64,000 nucleotides of DNA from assembly GCF_000373105.1 (NCBI RefSeq), contig NZ_KB890413.1:255399-319398 (forward strand), read 5' to 3'. Positions 25,804 through 34,356 of this stretch are shown piece after piece. The position numbers and the translations under genes are program-made. Within the stretch, counting starts at the first letter, position 1. Every line of letters starts with the position of its first letter. The DNA comes from Neolewinella persica DSM 23188. GTDB taxonomy: Bacteria > Bacteroidota > Bacteroidia > Chitinophagales > Saprospiraceae. Below the pieces are notes generated by a model. That model searched no databases. It was not told the DNA's origin and saw only the letters and a list, made by a program, of their open reading frames with translations.

Positions 25804-26603
25804 TGGGTTTTCAGCGTACCTGAAATGGGAGTTCCGTCCAAAGAAAGGTCTGCTATCAGCGTATTTCCGCCACCATCAATAGATGATGCCGGTTCAATCC
25901 TTCTACCATAAATTTGCAGTGAGCTGGTCTCTTTTTCAAGTAAAACGGGATGAAGCCCCAGTCGGTCTTTGCCTGAAATCACCAATACGGGGTCCTCATT
26001 CAGCTGACCGTTGAAGAACACGTGGTAGACATGTCCGGCAGAAATGCCATCACAGTGAGAAAGATCGAGCAAAACGACGTGCTGATTTAGAAGTCGGTGG
26101 AGAAGAACCACCCCGTTCTTCACAGCAACTTTCTGGGTAGTGATGTCCTGCCATTCAGGAATGCTCTTCAGGGCATGCTTTAATGCTAAGTGATGAGAAG
26201 TTTCATCCTGAGCATGCTCGGCCTTTTCAATGATTAAGTTCGAGTGGTTGTTCTCACTTATCCGAAAAAGAAACCCGCAAAGACAAAGTAACAACAAGCA
26301 CAACACACCCAGGCCATAACGCCACTTCACCAGAGAATGGTTTCGGGCAGTCATCTGCATGATCATCTCATAATCCAGGTCATCAAAATCTTCCTGTTTA
26401 CGAGGCTCGCGCCCGTCATCCGGAACCTGGAGCCCCTGGTCAACCACATAGCCGTCAAACTCACTTCTGAGTTTATCGAAGTCCTTTTTCACTTCAGGAT
26501 CCTCCTCCAGCATCTTCTGGATCATCAGGGATTCCTTACGACTGGTCAGCCCCAGTACATATTGTTCTAAAAGTCCGCTCTTTTTCAGGTCATCACGGTT
26601 CAT
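25800..26603 (-). CDS. Anti-sigma factor-like membrane protein (RskA-type)
   Basis: 267 residues. N-terminal cytoplasmic domain with SGLLEQYVLGLTSRKESLMIQKMLEED, the zinc-less anti-sigma start common in Bacteroidota; one membrane segment near residues 94-114 (YGLGVLCLLLLCLCGFLF); then an extracytoplasmic beta domain with an RskA-like ending (VFFNGQLNEDPVLVISGKD). It should hold an ECF sigma factor at the membrane, but no sigma gene is adjacent; those in this window are at 56.7 and 61.6 kb. The external domain is short and could be a sensor. Confidence 0.7.
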   Translation of the reverse strand: MNRDDLKKSGLLEQYVLGLTSRKESLMIQKMLEEDPEVKKDFDKLRSEFDGYVVDQGLQVPDDGREPRKQEDFDDLDYEMIMQMTARNHSLVKWRYGLGVLCLLLLCLCGFLFRISENNHSNLIIEKAEHAQDETSHHLALKHALKSIPEWQDITTQKVAVKNGVVLLHRLLNQHVVLLDLSHCDGISAGHVYHVFFNGQLNEDPVLVISGKDRLGLHPVLLEKETSSLQIYGRRIEPASSIDGGGNTLIADLSLDGTPISGTLKTQ

Positions 26604-26719
26604 GCAATCATCTTATCGCACACCCGGAAAGGACTACCTTAGGGTGCTATGTCACACTAACGCAAAGCAACGCCTCGTGTTCAGAGATCTATGCAATAAC
26701 AACCTGGTAAAAACTTCTT

Positions 26720-27724
26720 TTAGCCTTTTCCGTCGTAAGCCCATTTCAAGTAAAGAGCCCCCCAAGTAAACCCGCCACCGAAAGCCGTAAGAATAATATC
26801 GTCTCCCTTTTTCAGCTGAGATTCATAATCCCACAAGCACAGTGGAAGGGTCCCCGCCGTAGTATTTCCGTATTTGTGAATATTCACCATGACTTTTTCC
26901 AATGGGAAATCAGTCATCTTACTCACCGTTTGGATGATCCGAATATTGGCTTGATGGGGTACCAGCCAATCCAGCGAGTCCGAATCAAGGTTATTTCGTT
27001 TCATCACTTTTTTCACCACGTCGCTCATTCCGGTAACGGCAGCTTTAAAGACGGGTCGACCGTTCTGGCGCACAAAGTGCTCCCGGGCCATCACTGAATC
27101 AACGGTAGCCGGTTTTCGGGAACCTCCCGCTACTAAGTAGAGGTACTTCTCTCCACTTCCATCTCCATGGTGTTGATAATCGATGATGCCAATCCCTTCC
27201 TCCTCAGTTGGTTCCAGCAATACCGCTCCGGCACCATCCCCAAAGATCACACAGGTTGTACGGTCTGTGTAGTCAATAATGGAAGACATCTTATCTGCGC
27301 CAACTACGATGACCTTCTTGTGTGTCCCGCCTTCGATCATCTTTGCACCAACCGTAAGGGCATAAAGGAACCCACTACAGGCCGCGCTCAAATCAAAACC
27401 GAAAGCATTTGTCATCCCGGTATTATAAGTCGCAATATTCGCCGTATCAGGAAAGATGGAATCTCCCGTTACCGTAGCACAAATCACCAGGTCAATATCC
27501 AATGGGTCCGTATTAGTTTTCTCTAACAACCCCTTTAATGCCTCCGTTACCATGACGGAAGTTCCTTGCCCCTCCCCTTTCAGGATGTGGCGGGTTTTGA
27601 TGCCGGTCCGGGAAGTGATCCACTCATCGTTGGTGTCAACAATGGTCGCCAGCTCGTCATTAGTAAGTACATAGTCAGGTACGTAGCCTTGAACACCGGT
27701 AATGGCTGCACGAATTTTGGACAT
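26720..27724 (-). CDS. fabH: 3-oxoacyl-ACP synthase III (beta-ketoacyl-ACP synthase III)
   Basis: 334 residues from MSKIRAAITGVQGYVPDYVL; an upstream ATG at 27754 adds ten unconserved residues. Condenses acyl-CoA with malonyl-ACP to begin fatty-acid synthesis. Catalytic Cys116 in LSAACSGFLYAL, His in WLVPHQANIRI and Asn in YGNTTAGTLPLCL form the full triad. Many Bacteroidota have several FabH paralogues for fatty acids, flexirubins or resorcinols; this one stands alone, so the housekeeping role is likely but not certain. Confidence 0.92.
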   Translation of the reverse strand: MSKIRAAITGVQGYVPDYVLTNDELATIVDTNDEWITSRTGIKTRHILKGEGQGTSVMVTEALKGLLEKTNTDPLDIDLVICATVTGDSIFPDTANIATYNTGMTNAFGFDLSAACSGFLYALTVGAKMIEGGTHKKVIVVGADKMSSIIDYTDRTTCVIFGDGAGAVLLEPTEEEGIGIIDYQHHGDGSGEKYLYLVAGGSRKPATVDSVMAREHFVRQNGRPVFKAAVTGMSDVVKKVMKRNNLDSDSLDWLVPHQANIRIIQTVSKMTDFPLEKVMVNIHKYGNTTAGTLPLCLWDYESQLKKGDDIILTAFGGGFTWGALYLKWAYDGKG

Positions 27725-27819
27725 ATTTTGGATATTTTCGGTTAGGGCGCGCAAGATACATCAACAACTTTTGGCCTCACAACCGGGATTACAATGGAAA
27801 TACCGACCGCTAAAAGCGC

Positions 27820-29394
27820 TTATTCTCCGGTCGCTGACCCATCATCGTTAGTTTCTTCGATCGATTGGAAGTCTCCAAAATCGCTGAGTGCCACCAGACC
27901 AAGGAAGGTAAGCAGGCCATTAAAGGCCAGAATAAGGAACCCAAACTCAAAGCCCAACATCAGTTCAGCGGAGTTAGCGTCGACCAGCATGGAGATGATC
28001 GGGGCAGCCAAACAAACGAGCAGTAATGCCGGTAGCTGAAAGTTTCCGATTTGCACCACTTCCCGTACCCGCAAACGGGTAAATAGTCCAAAAGCAAATA
28101 ACCCAAGTAACGGGCCGTAAGTATAACCTGCCGCTTTAAACAAACTATTGATTACTGCCCGGTCACCAATGGTTTTAAAAGCAAGGATGACGAAGAACAG
28201 CAATACTGAAAAGCCAACGTGAACGTAAAGCCGCTTACGTTTATCCGCCGCTAATGCAACGTCATCTTTACCCCCGGGTACGGCTTCATTCATGCCCAGG
28301 AAATCAACGCAGAAGGAAGTCGTCAATGCCGTAAGCGCGCTATCAGCGCTCGAATATGCCGCAGCAATTAGCCCAAGAACAAATACCACCCCCGCGCCGG
28401 CAGGCAGGTGCCGAAGGGCGATACTCGGGTACAACTGGTCGGATGCTTCAGGGATGGCAAGCCCAACACTGGTAGCATAAATGTAAAGTAAGGCCCCCAG
28501 TGAGAGGAACAGAATGTTCGCAAAAATGAGCACGATGCTGAACGTAGCCATGTTTTTCTGGGCATCCCTCAAATTTGGCATGCTCAGATTCTTCTGCATC
28601 ATATCCTGGTCTAGCCCGGTCATGACGATGGTAATCAGCGCTCCGCTAAAAAACTGTTTCCAGAAATTGTTGGGGTCCGTCCATCCGCCTTCGAAGTAAA
28701 ACATCTGGCTATAATCGCTGTTACGAATCAACTCTACCATGCCTCCCAGGTCAGTTTCAAGCGCTTGACCGATAAAATAGACCGTTAGACCTGCAGCCAG
28801 GAGCATACAGATCGTCTGAAGGGTGTCAGTGTACACGATGGTTTTAATACCACCCTGAAAGGTATACAGCCAGATCAAGGCAATTGTGATCGCAACAGTA
28901 ACGCCAAAAGGTACTCCCAGCGGACCAGTTACAAATTCCTGAAGTACAATTGCCACAAGGAAGAGGCGGAAAGAGGCTCCGATTACACGGGAGAGCAAAA
29001 AATAGAAGGCGCCAACCTTATAGGCATAGGGCCCTATCCGCCCTTTCAGGTACTCATAAATGCTGGTCAGGCCCAACCGATAGTACAGCGGCAAAAGAAC
29101 CACTCCGATGAACAGATAGCCCAGCAAGTAGCCAAAAACCACCTGCATGTAGCTGAAAGCCTCGTTTGCCCCCCCCGCACCAACAGCGCCAGGCACACTG
29201 ATAAAGGTGACGCCAGAGAGGCTGGCACCTACCATACCAAGCGCGACCAATGGCCAGGGCGATTTGCGCCCTGCCAGAAAGAACGACTCATTGTCGTTCC
29301 CCTTTCTGCTTGTCAGAAAAGAAATGAGTACCAACACCGCGAAATAAACGGCAATGATGCCAAGAATCGCGGTAGGACTTAGGGATGAATTCAT
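27820..29394 (-). CDS. Sodium:solute symporter (SSS family)
   Basis: 524 residues from MNSSLSPTAILG at 29394 (a further ATG lies five codons upstream). About 13 membrane segments with LeuT-fold SSS signatures: GRKSPWPLVALGMVGASLSGVTFISVPG near residue 45, FQGGIKTIVYTDTLQTICM and ADSALTALTTSFCVDFLG. Imports a small solute with Na+; the substrate (sugar, amino acid or nucleoside) cannot be told. No catabolic genes nearby. Confidence 0.9.
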   Translation of the reverse strand: MNSSLSPTAILGIIAVYFAVLVLISFLTSRKGNDNESFFLAGRKSPWPLVALGMVGASLSGVTFISVPGAVGAGGANEAFSYMQVVFGYLLGYLFIGVVLLPLYYRLGLTSIYEYLKGRIGPYAYKVGAFYFLLSRVIGASFRLFLVAIVLQEFVTGPLGVPFGVTVAITIALIWLYTFQGGIKTIVYTDTLQTICMLLAAGLTVYFIGQALETDLGGMVELIRNSDYSQMFYFEGGWTDPNNFWKQFFSGALITIVMTGLDQDMMQKNLSMPNLRDAQKNMATFSIVLIFANILFLSLGALLYIYATSVGLAIPEASDQLYPSIALRHLPAGAGVVFVLGLIAAAYSSADSALTALTTSFCVDFLGMNEAVPGGKDDVALAADKRKRLYVHVGFSVLLFFVILAFKTIGDRAVINSLFKAAGYTYGPLLGLFAFGLFTRLRVREVVQIGNFQLPALLLVCLAAPIISMLVDANSAELMLGFEFGFLILAFNGLLTFLGLVALSDFGDFQSIEETNDDGSATGE

Positions 29395-29499
29395 AGTTGT
29401 CGGCCGCAATATAAGGTCATGCGGGGAATAGAGGGAAATAGTTCGGTATTCCTGCCTTTAGAAACGGCGAATCCTTCAGCAAAAGTCTGTACTAACGAA

Positions 29500-29814
29500 T
29501 CAAGAGCGCAACTTTGCCAGCTCCGCCTTCAGCACACCAATACTCTGTACTCCGGCAGCACGAAACTTAATGTCCCCGTTTTGGAAAATGATGGTCGTGG
29601 GCATGGAGGACACCTTCAGTTTCTGGCAAATTTCCTGATTACGGTCCACATCAATTTTTATCAGACGTAGATCTTCTCCTTCATCTTTCTTCAATTGTTG
29701 GAGGATTGGGCTGTACGCATGACAAGGGCCACACCAAGTGGCAAAAAAATCGATCAGCACCGGAGTTTCACCGTTGATGAGATCACGAAAGGAGGTTGTT
29801 TGCTTGTTAGACAT
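29500..29814 (-). CDS. trxA: Thioredoxin
   Basis: 104 residues from MSNKQTTSFRDLI; the open frame upstream is a shadow of the next gene. Active site WCGPC at residues 27-31, cis-Pro in SSMPTTIIF, Lys of IKIDVD. Cytoplasmic dithiol reductant. It lies 43 bases downstream of the PorE-like lipoprotein gene on the same strand and may be co-transcribed. Confidence 0.95.
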   Translation of the reverse strand: MSNKQTTSFRDLINGETPVLIDFFATWCGPCHAYSPILQQLKKDEGEDLRLIKIDVDRNQEICQKLKVSSMPTTIIFQNGDIKFRAAGVQSIGVLKAELAKLRS

Positions 29815-29857
29815 GATTTTTATTTTTAATAACCTCCGCACCCCCATTTCGGTTGCC

Positions 29858-31897
29858 TTACAGCCTGACCAGGCCATGGCGCTGCCCATCATCGTACCGC
29901 ACAGCGAAGGCCGAAGGAAAACCGTTAGACTGCACAAAGGCCAGTGCCTTCTTTGCCGCTGCGGCATCCGTAAAATATCCGACAGTAATCCTCTGTAACT
30001 GTTTGCCAGGAATAGGTTCAGCCTGCAAATTACCAATGGCCCGAACCCTTTCGTACCTGCCGTCTTCTGCAACAAAGTCACGGGAGGCGCTGATCTGAAT
30101 CCGATAAGCAACCGGTGCAACATTTTTTGGCGCGGACGCAGGTGCAGGGGGAGGACCAACAAGCCCCGGGTCAGGTCGGCTTCCGTTCCCCGCAGGCACG
30201 GTAGGTGGGGGTGGCAACTCTTGCTGGTTACCTCCACCTTGCACCTGCGGCCGCGCCCCCTGCCCCGTACTATTCTGGATAGCATTTCGCAACAGAAAAA
30301 CGGGCTGGCCATAAAGAGAGGACCCGGCCTCGCTGGTCTCTACCTGATACTCCGCTCCCTGGTAACCTTCGCGCCGGATCACCACTTGGTAATTGCTTCC
30401 AGGCTGCAGGTTAAAATCATAAATGCCCGTCGGAAAAGTTCTTTTTTCTAATTCCGTGACCCGACCATCTGGCATCAATTCAAGTAAAGTCACCTCAGCG
30501 CCCCCCAGTTCCGACCCCGTCGTATTATCATACACCATCGCCTTAAGTCGTGCCCTCCCTGCCCGAAAGTTTAAGGTATAAATATCCGTTTCCGTTGTGT
30601 TAAACTTCACTTCGTCAAAGCTTCGGTTACTCGTCAGGTAGCCCCTCCCGGTACCCGCAGCAAGCGAGAGTCCATAATCATCGGCAGACGAATTTACCGG
30701 CCGCCCCAGGTTCTCCGGCCGCTGAAAATCGCCGAGGCCATCCACCGCCGACCGAAAGACGTCCAAACCGCCAAAACCCGGGTGGCCGTTACTGGCAAAA
30801 TACAGCACGCCACTTTCCAGGTCGTAAAACGGCGTCACCTCATCGCTGACCGTATTGATTGTTCGGGAAAGTGGCCTTGCCACCGCAAAAGTTGTTGGAT
30901 CTTCTGCCCGAATCTGCGTACTAACGTAAATGTCCATTCCACCCTTCCCCCCGGGGCGGTCACTGGCAAAATACAGGACGGCTAACCCATCAGAGCCGAT
31001 AAATACGGAAGGAAAAGTATTGGTGGATCCCGGTTGGTTCACCTCCGCGTTCAAGCGCTCCGGCTGGCTCCAGATGCCGGAAGCATTCCGGGAACCACGG
31101 AATATTTCGCAGCGATTCGTCGCATCCTCACCCGTCAACCCACTACAAATGGTAAAGAAGAACACCTGCCCGTCTGCGCTGAAACTTCCCGTCCCGAACT
31201 CCCCTTCGGCAATAACGGGAAAGCCTGGCGGCACCGTCGCTTTCGTCCATTCTTTAGCCTGCAGCCGGCTTTGGTAAAGCCGGCTCTGCCCACCGGCAGT
31301 GCTCGTAAAAAACAGCTGATCGCCGGCAATCGCTACCGGCCCAAACTCATCGGCACTGGTATTTACGCCCCTACCTGGCCGATCGATGTCTACAGCTCCG
31401 GGCACCGACACATCCTCCTGTGCCAGGCGTAGCCCCATCAGTTCGTTGTTGACAATCTCTTTTACGATAGCTCGGTCAGCCCCATTGTAAGACTCTATAA
31501 ACAGCCCCAACTGCCGGCGCGCCTGTTCGTACCGGCCATCCTGCTTCAATGCCCTGCCATACTGCAGGCCCAGCAAGGGCCAGCGTTGATCGTCCGCCTC
31601 CAGAAACTGGTAGGCATTAGCTGCTTTTTTGTAGTCCCGTACCCGATCAAACAACTCTGCCGCTTTAAACAGTATCTCTTTTTTGCGTGGCTTCTGGTCG
31701 TAAGCCTTCCGGTAGTTCTCCGCTGCCGCAAGGTAGTTTCCCGCTAAAGTCTCCACTTCCGCATTATGGATGAGTTTCTTGTAGGGCAATTCCGCCGAAG
31801 TAGTCGTTCGCGGCCCCCCACAGGCACTGAATACCAGTAGCAGACAAATGATACAATTAGCCCTGAGGCCGGGTAGGGTCGTCGGTTGGAAGGTCAT
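29858..31897 (-). CDS. PorE-like lipoprotein: TPR, PD40 propeller, carboxypeptidase-regulatory domain, SPOR
   Basis: 679 residues. Lipoprotein Cys26 (LLVFSAC). TPR-like helices about 40-150 (AGNYLAAAENYRKAYDQKP), a PD40 beta-propeller about 170-430 (repeats such as LFFTSTAGGQSRLYQS, LYFASNGHPGFGGLDVF), a carboxypeptidase-regulatory-like domain about 445-540 (GSELGGAEVTLLE, GYQGAEYQV), a Pro/Gly linker, and a SPOR domain about 595-679 (YRIQISASRDF...GYFTDAAAAKKALAF). T9SS protein PorE has the same first three domains but ends in OmpA; both OmpA and SPOR bind peptidoglycan. The linker carries two 18-base motifs in opposite directions. Confidence 0.82.
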   Translation of the reverse strand: MTFQPTTLPGLRANCIICLLLVFSACGGPRTTTSAELPYKKLIHNAEVETLAGNYLAAAENYRKAYDQKPRKKEILFKAAELFDRVRDYKKAANAYQFLEADDQRWPLLGLQYGRALKQDGRYEQARRQLGLFIESYNGADRAIVKEIVNNELMGLRLAQEDVSVPGAVDIDRPGRGVNTSADEFGPVAIAGDQLFFTSTAGGQSRLYQSRLQAKEWTKATVPPGFPVIAEGEFGTGSFSADGQVFFFTICSGLTGEDATNRCEIFRGSRNASGIWSQPERLNAEVNQPGSTNTFPSVFIGSDGLAVLYFASDRPGGKGGMDIYVSTQIRAEDPTTFAVARPLSRTINTVSDEVTPFYDLESGVLYFASNGHPGFGGLDVFRSAVDGLGDFQRPENLGRPVNSSADDYGLSLAAGTGRGYLTSNRSFDEVKFNTTETDIYTLNFRAGRARLKAMVYDNTTGSELGGAEVTLLELMPDGRVTELEKRTFPTGIYDFNLQPGSNYQVVIRREGYQGAEYQVETSEAGSSLYGQPVFLLRNAIQNSTGQGARPQVQGGGNQQELPPPPTVPAGNGSRPDPGLVGPPPAPASAPKNVAPVAYRIQISASRDFVAEDGRYERVRAIGNLQAEPIPGKQLQRITVGYFTDAAAAKKALAFVQSNGFPSAFAVRYDDGQRHGLVRL
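30129..30146 (-). repeat. 18-base dispersed motif in PorE-like gene, perfect (N=A)
   Basis: In the gene's own reading direction it encodes Ala-Pro-Ala-Ser-Ala-Pro, just before the SPOR domain (about residues 584-590). Confidence 0.85.
30240..30257 (+). repeat. 18-base dispersed motif in PorE-like gene, perfect, opposite orientation (N=C)
   Basis: Read in the gene direction as GGCGCGGCCGCAGGTGCA, encoding Ala-Arg-Pro-Gln-Val-Gln (about residues 547-553). It is the only coding copy in this orientation; 93 bases separate it from the copy at 30129. Confidence 0.85.
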
Positions 31898-31992
31898 GTG
31901 CAGATAGTGTAGCCAAACTCTAAATCTTGGAAAAGGTAGGGGATTTTAAGCAGACCCAACGGTATTCCGGGCCCGGTTTATTGATTTTTGTG

Positions 31993-32784
31993 CTATCGTT
32001 CGACCACAAAAGCCAGGCATTGCCAGTTTACGGCATTCCCGCGTGCATCCATTGGTTCTGCCAGCGGCAGGTGATCGGTCCAATCGTCCAACCGCCAACC
32101 GGCCTGCCGGAGGTGGTCAAGTATTTTCACGGGAGGGTATGCCTTACGCCAGCTATCTGGCTGGAGGAAATTGAGCGGAGACACGGTAATGAGGCGACCA
32201 CCAGGTTTGAGGACCCGCCGCCACTCTGCAAAAGCGGAGAATGGGCCTGGCAAGCGGTCAATCAGAAAGGTGTTGATGATCACATCCAGCGACGCATCGG
32301 GAAAAGGAAGGGCTTCGGCCCGGGACAGTCCAAAGTGCAGGTTTTCCAGTTGGTAGCCGTCCAGGGCCGGAGTACCCCAGCCAAACCGGATCAGGTTAGG
32401 TTGTAAGTTTACTCCTTGCGTCCAGAAGTCACGGGCCTGGCGCAGCATTTGGTAACTAAGGTCCAAACCGTACACGTCCCAGTCAGCGTACCGTTGTGCC
32501 AATGTGGCCGCTATACGCCCAACGCTGCAGCCCAGGTCGGCTACTGCAAGTGGTTGTTTACTAACCGGAAGCCAGGTACTAACGTATTCCAGCAATGTAG
32601 CAAAAGGATAACCCCCGTGTAGCTCGTCGGCCAGGTGGAGAGCCGTCTGTCGGGTCACCAACGCATCGTAGCGTTCGTAAACGTCGCCGGCTATTTCCGC
32701 TTCCGACTTTTGGTAATAAAAAGGAACACCCCGCCTTACGGAAAGGGGCGCCGGGAGTAATCTGCCAAAATCTAAATCAGACAA
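31993..32784 (-). CDS. Class I SAM-dependent methyltransferase
   Basis: 263 residues. Motif I AVADLGCSVGRIAATLAQRY near residue 98 and the acidic loop YGLDLSYQML, then ALPFPDASLDVIINTFLIDRLP and RVLKPGGRLITVSPLNFL, as in UbiE/SAM-methyltransferase type 11 proteins. The 80-residue N-terminal region (YYQKSEAEIAGDVYERYDALV) is of unknown role. Starts 3 bases after the IscA stop, so translation is likely coupled. Substrate unknown. Confidence 0.85.
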   Translation of the reverse strand: MSDLDFGRLLPAPLSVRRGVPFYYQKSEAEIAGDVYERYDALVTRQTALHLADELHGGYPFATLLEYVSTWLPVSKQPLAVADLGCSVGRIAATLAQRYADWDVYGLDLSYQMLRQARDFWTQGVNLQPNLIRFGWGTPALDGYQLENLHFGLSRAEALPFPDASLDVIINTFLIDRLPGPFSAFAEWRRVLKPGGRLITVSPLNFLQPDSWRKAYPPVKILDHLRQAGWRLDDWTDHLPLAEPMDARGNAVNWQCLAFVVER

Positions 32785-32787
32785 ACC

Positions 32788-33147
32788 TTAAGCGCTGAAG
32801 CTCGTTCCACAACCACAAGTTTCCGTAGCATTGGGATTATTGAAGGTAAACCCACGGTTATTCAGCCCCGTGGCCCAGTCGATCTCCATTCCGATCAGGT
32901 AAAGTGCGTGCCCCGGCTTCATCAAAACAGTTTCATCGCCAATCTGGTACAGCTTATCATCTTCTTCCGGAAGATCGAAGCCCAATTGGTATTCAAAACC
33001 AGAACAGCCACCACCGCGCACACCGATGCGAAGGAAGTGATCCTGATCGACTTTAAGCTCCGCACGCAACTCTTTGAGTTGTACCAAAGCAGAAGGAGTG
33101 ATCGTAATTGGGGAAGTAGAAGTAGCAGTCTGTACGTCGGCGCTCAT
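32788..33147 (-). CDS. A-type iron-sulfur cluster carrier (IscA/ErpA/HesB family)
   Basis: 119 residues. Three conserved cysteines: Cys48 in RGGGCSGFEYQ, Cys111 and Cys113 in ETCGCGTSFSA. Transfers Fe-S clusters to apo-proteins in the cytoplasm. A promoter box at 33167-33174 drives it together with the methyltransferase. Whether it is the IscA, SufA or ErpA type cannot be set from sequence alone. Confidence 0.94.
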   Translation of the reverse strand: MSADVQTATSTSPITITPSALVQLKELRAELKVDQDHFLRIGVRGGGCSGFEYQLGFDLPEEDDKLYQIGDETVLMKPGHALYLIGMEIDWATGLNNRGFTFNNPNATETCGCGTSFSA

Positions 33148-33166
33148 GTTATAGATTTTGGCTCGG

Positions 33167-33174
33167 CAAAATTA
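33167..33174 (-). promoter_or_regulatory. -7 promoter box TANNTTTG (minus)
   Basis: Minus strand TAATTTTG, 20 bases upstream of the IscA start. Divergent from the box at 33182, only 7 bases away. Confidence 0.6.
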
Positions 33175-33181
33175 CAAAGTT

Positions 33182-33189
33182 TACCTTTG
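33182..33189 (+). promoter_or_regulatory. -7 promoter box TANNTTTG (plus)
   Basis: TACCTTTG facing the small membrane protein gene; start codon about 105 bases downstream. Confidence 0.45.
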
Positions 33190-33294
33190 GTGCTGGTTAA
33201 ACAACCGGGGTATGATTCTGGTTGATATCCGAACAGTATTGTATGGTCGGGAGGTCGTTTTATGACAATTCCCCACCAGCAGAAAAAAAATAAC

Positions 33295-33837
33295 ATGGAT
33301 CTGACGACCCTTCTGGTACTTTTTCTTGGCTTTGCGCTCATTGCGGGTATCCTCTTTGCTACCATAAACAATACCCTTAAGCAACTCAACGATACCATTA
33401 TCGCTTTAGTAAAACGTGCTGAAGCACCCGTCGCCACTACTAAAGGCGATGCAAAAGAGAACACGAATGCACTGCGGTTACAAGCCTGTGAGCGACTGAC
33501 GTTGATGCTTGAGCGGATCAATGTGCCAAATCTTTTATTACGCATTAATCCCGCTGCAGACACAAGCGCCCAAGCCTATACCGCCAACCTCTTGCTGACC
33601 ATCCGTGAGGAGTTCGAGTACAACGTTACCCAGCAGATATATGTAAGCGATGCGTTGTGGTCCATCATGGTTCAGGCGCGCGATAATGTTAGCCAGCTGA
33701 TTATCCGGGCAGCCGAAGGGGCAGAGAGTGGGACACAGGTAGCCAGTCGCCTTCGTTTAATGAGTAGTCGCCAGCCAGACGATGCCATTGGCGTTGGCCA
33801 GGCCGCCATCCGCAGAGAGGCCAGCTTGGTGCTGTAG
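33295..33837 (+). CDS. Conserved membrane-anchored protein of unknown function
   Basis: 180 residues from MDLTTLLVLFLGFALIAGILFATI, one N-terminal membrane anchor; an in-frame ATG at 33262 adds eleven polar residues. The remaining cytoplasmic part is alpha-helical and contains ERLTLMLERINVPNLLLRINP and IREEFEYNVTQQIYVSDALWSIM, a pattern I associate with an uncharacterised Bacteroidota family. No function can be named. Ends just before the 18-base motif at 33846. Confidence 0.75.
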   Translation: MDLTTLLVLFLGFALIAGILFATINNTLKQLNDTIIALVKRAEAPVATTKGDAKENTNALRLQACERLTLMLERINVPNLLLRINPAADTSAQAYTANLLLTIREEFEYNVTQQIYVSDALWSIMVQARDNVSQLIIRAAEGAESGTQVASRLRLMSSRQPDDAIGVGQAAIRREASLVL

Positions 33838-33845
33838 TATTTTTC

Positions 33846-33863
33846 GGCGCGGGCACAGGTGCA
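33846..33863 (-). repeat. 18-base dispersed motif (one mismatch, N=G)
   Basis: Plus strand GGCGCGGGCACAGGTGCA, 8 bases after a stop codon and directly before the alpha/beta-hydrolase remnant. Confidence 0.8.
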
Positions 33864-34203
33864 GGGTTTAGGGACAAATACGCAAACTCACCTGCCCGTC
33901 AGTGAGGCCCAGCTTCACTATGACTGGAGTATTGCCAGCTATGCCAGTCCCAGGGCTACGGTTAAAACAGCCGAAGCCTGGGCAGAGATTGATTTCCGCG
34001 CAGAACTTAAAAACATAACGGTACCCACCCTGATTATTCACGGTAAAGCCGACAAAATAGTCCCCATCGAAACTGCCGGCGATCGGGCCACCAAAGGAAT
34101 CTCCGACAACCAATACCACCGTATCGACGATGCTCCACACGGTCTCGGGCTAACGCACCAAGACAAATTGAATAAGTTGCTATTAGCTTTTATGGGCAGC
34201 TGA
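33859..34203 (+). pseudogene. C-terminal remnant of an alpha/beta-hydrolase
   Basis: About 105 residues corresponding to the last third of a chloroperoxidase/lipase-like hydrolase: LPVSEAQLHYDWSIASYASPRATVKTAEAW, then VPTLIIHGKADKIVPIETAG (catalytic Asp) and DDAPHGLGLTHQDKLNKLLLAFM (catalytic His). The nucleophile Ser region and the whole N-terminal half are missing and no upstream fragment is found; the 18-base motif sits at the break. No stop codons inside, so the loss may be recent. It is unlikely to be an active enzyme. Confidence 0.8.
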
Positions 34204-34356
34204 TCCTCATTCATACAATGTTGTAAAAGTTATTTCCACGTTAAAAGGGGGTGGACAAGGAAGACCAAAACCAGTAGACGCTGTTGCAACAACGCGCATA
34301 TTTGGAAAGGACTTAAACCCTAGCCCCCCTTTCCCGTGTTAGTTACTTCACACGGC

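Noticed and set aside
29815-30312. N-terminal extension of thioredoxin
   Set aside because: It is the antiparallel-frame shadow of the PorE-like gene's 3' end; thioredoxin is complete from 29814.
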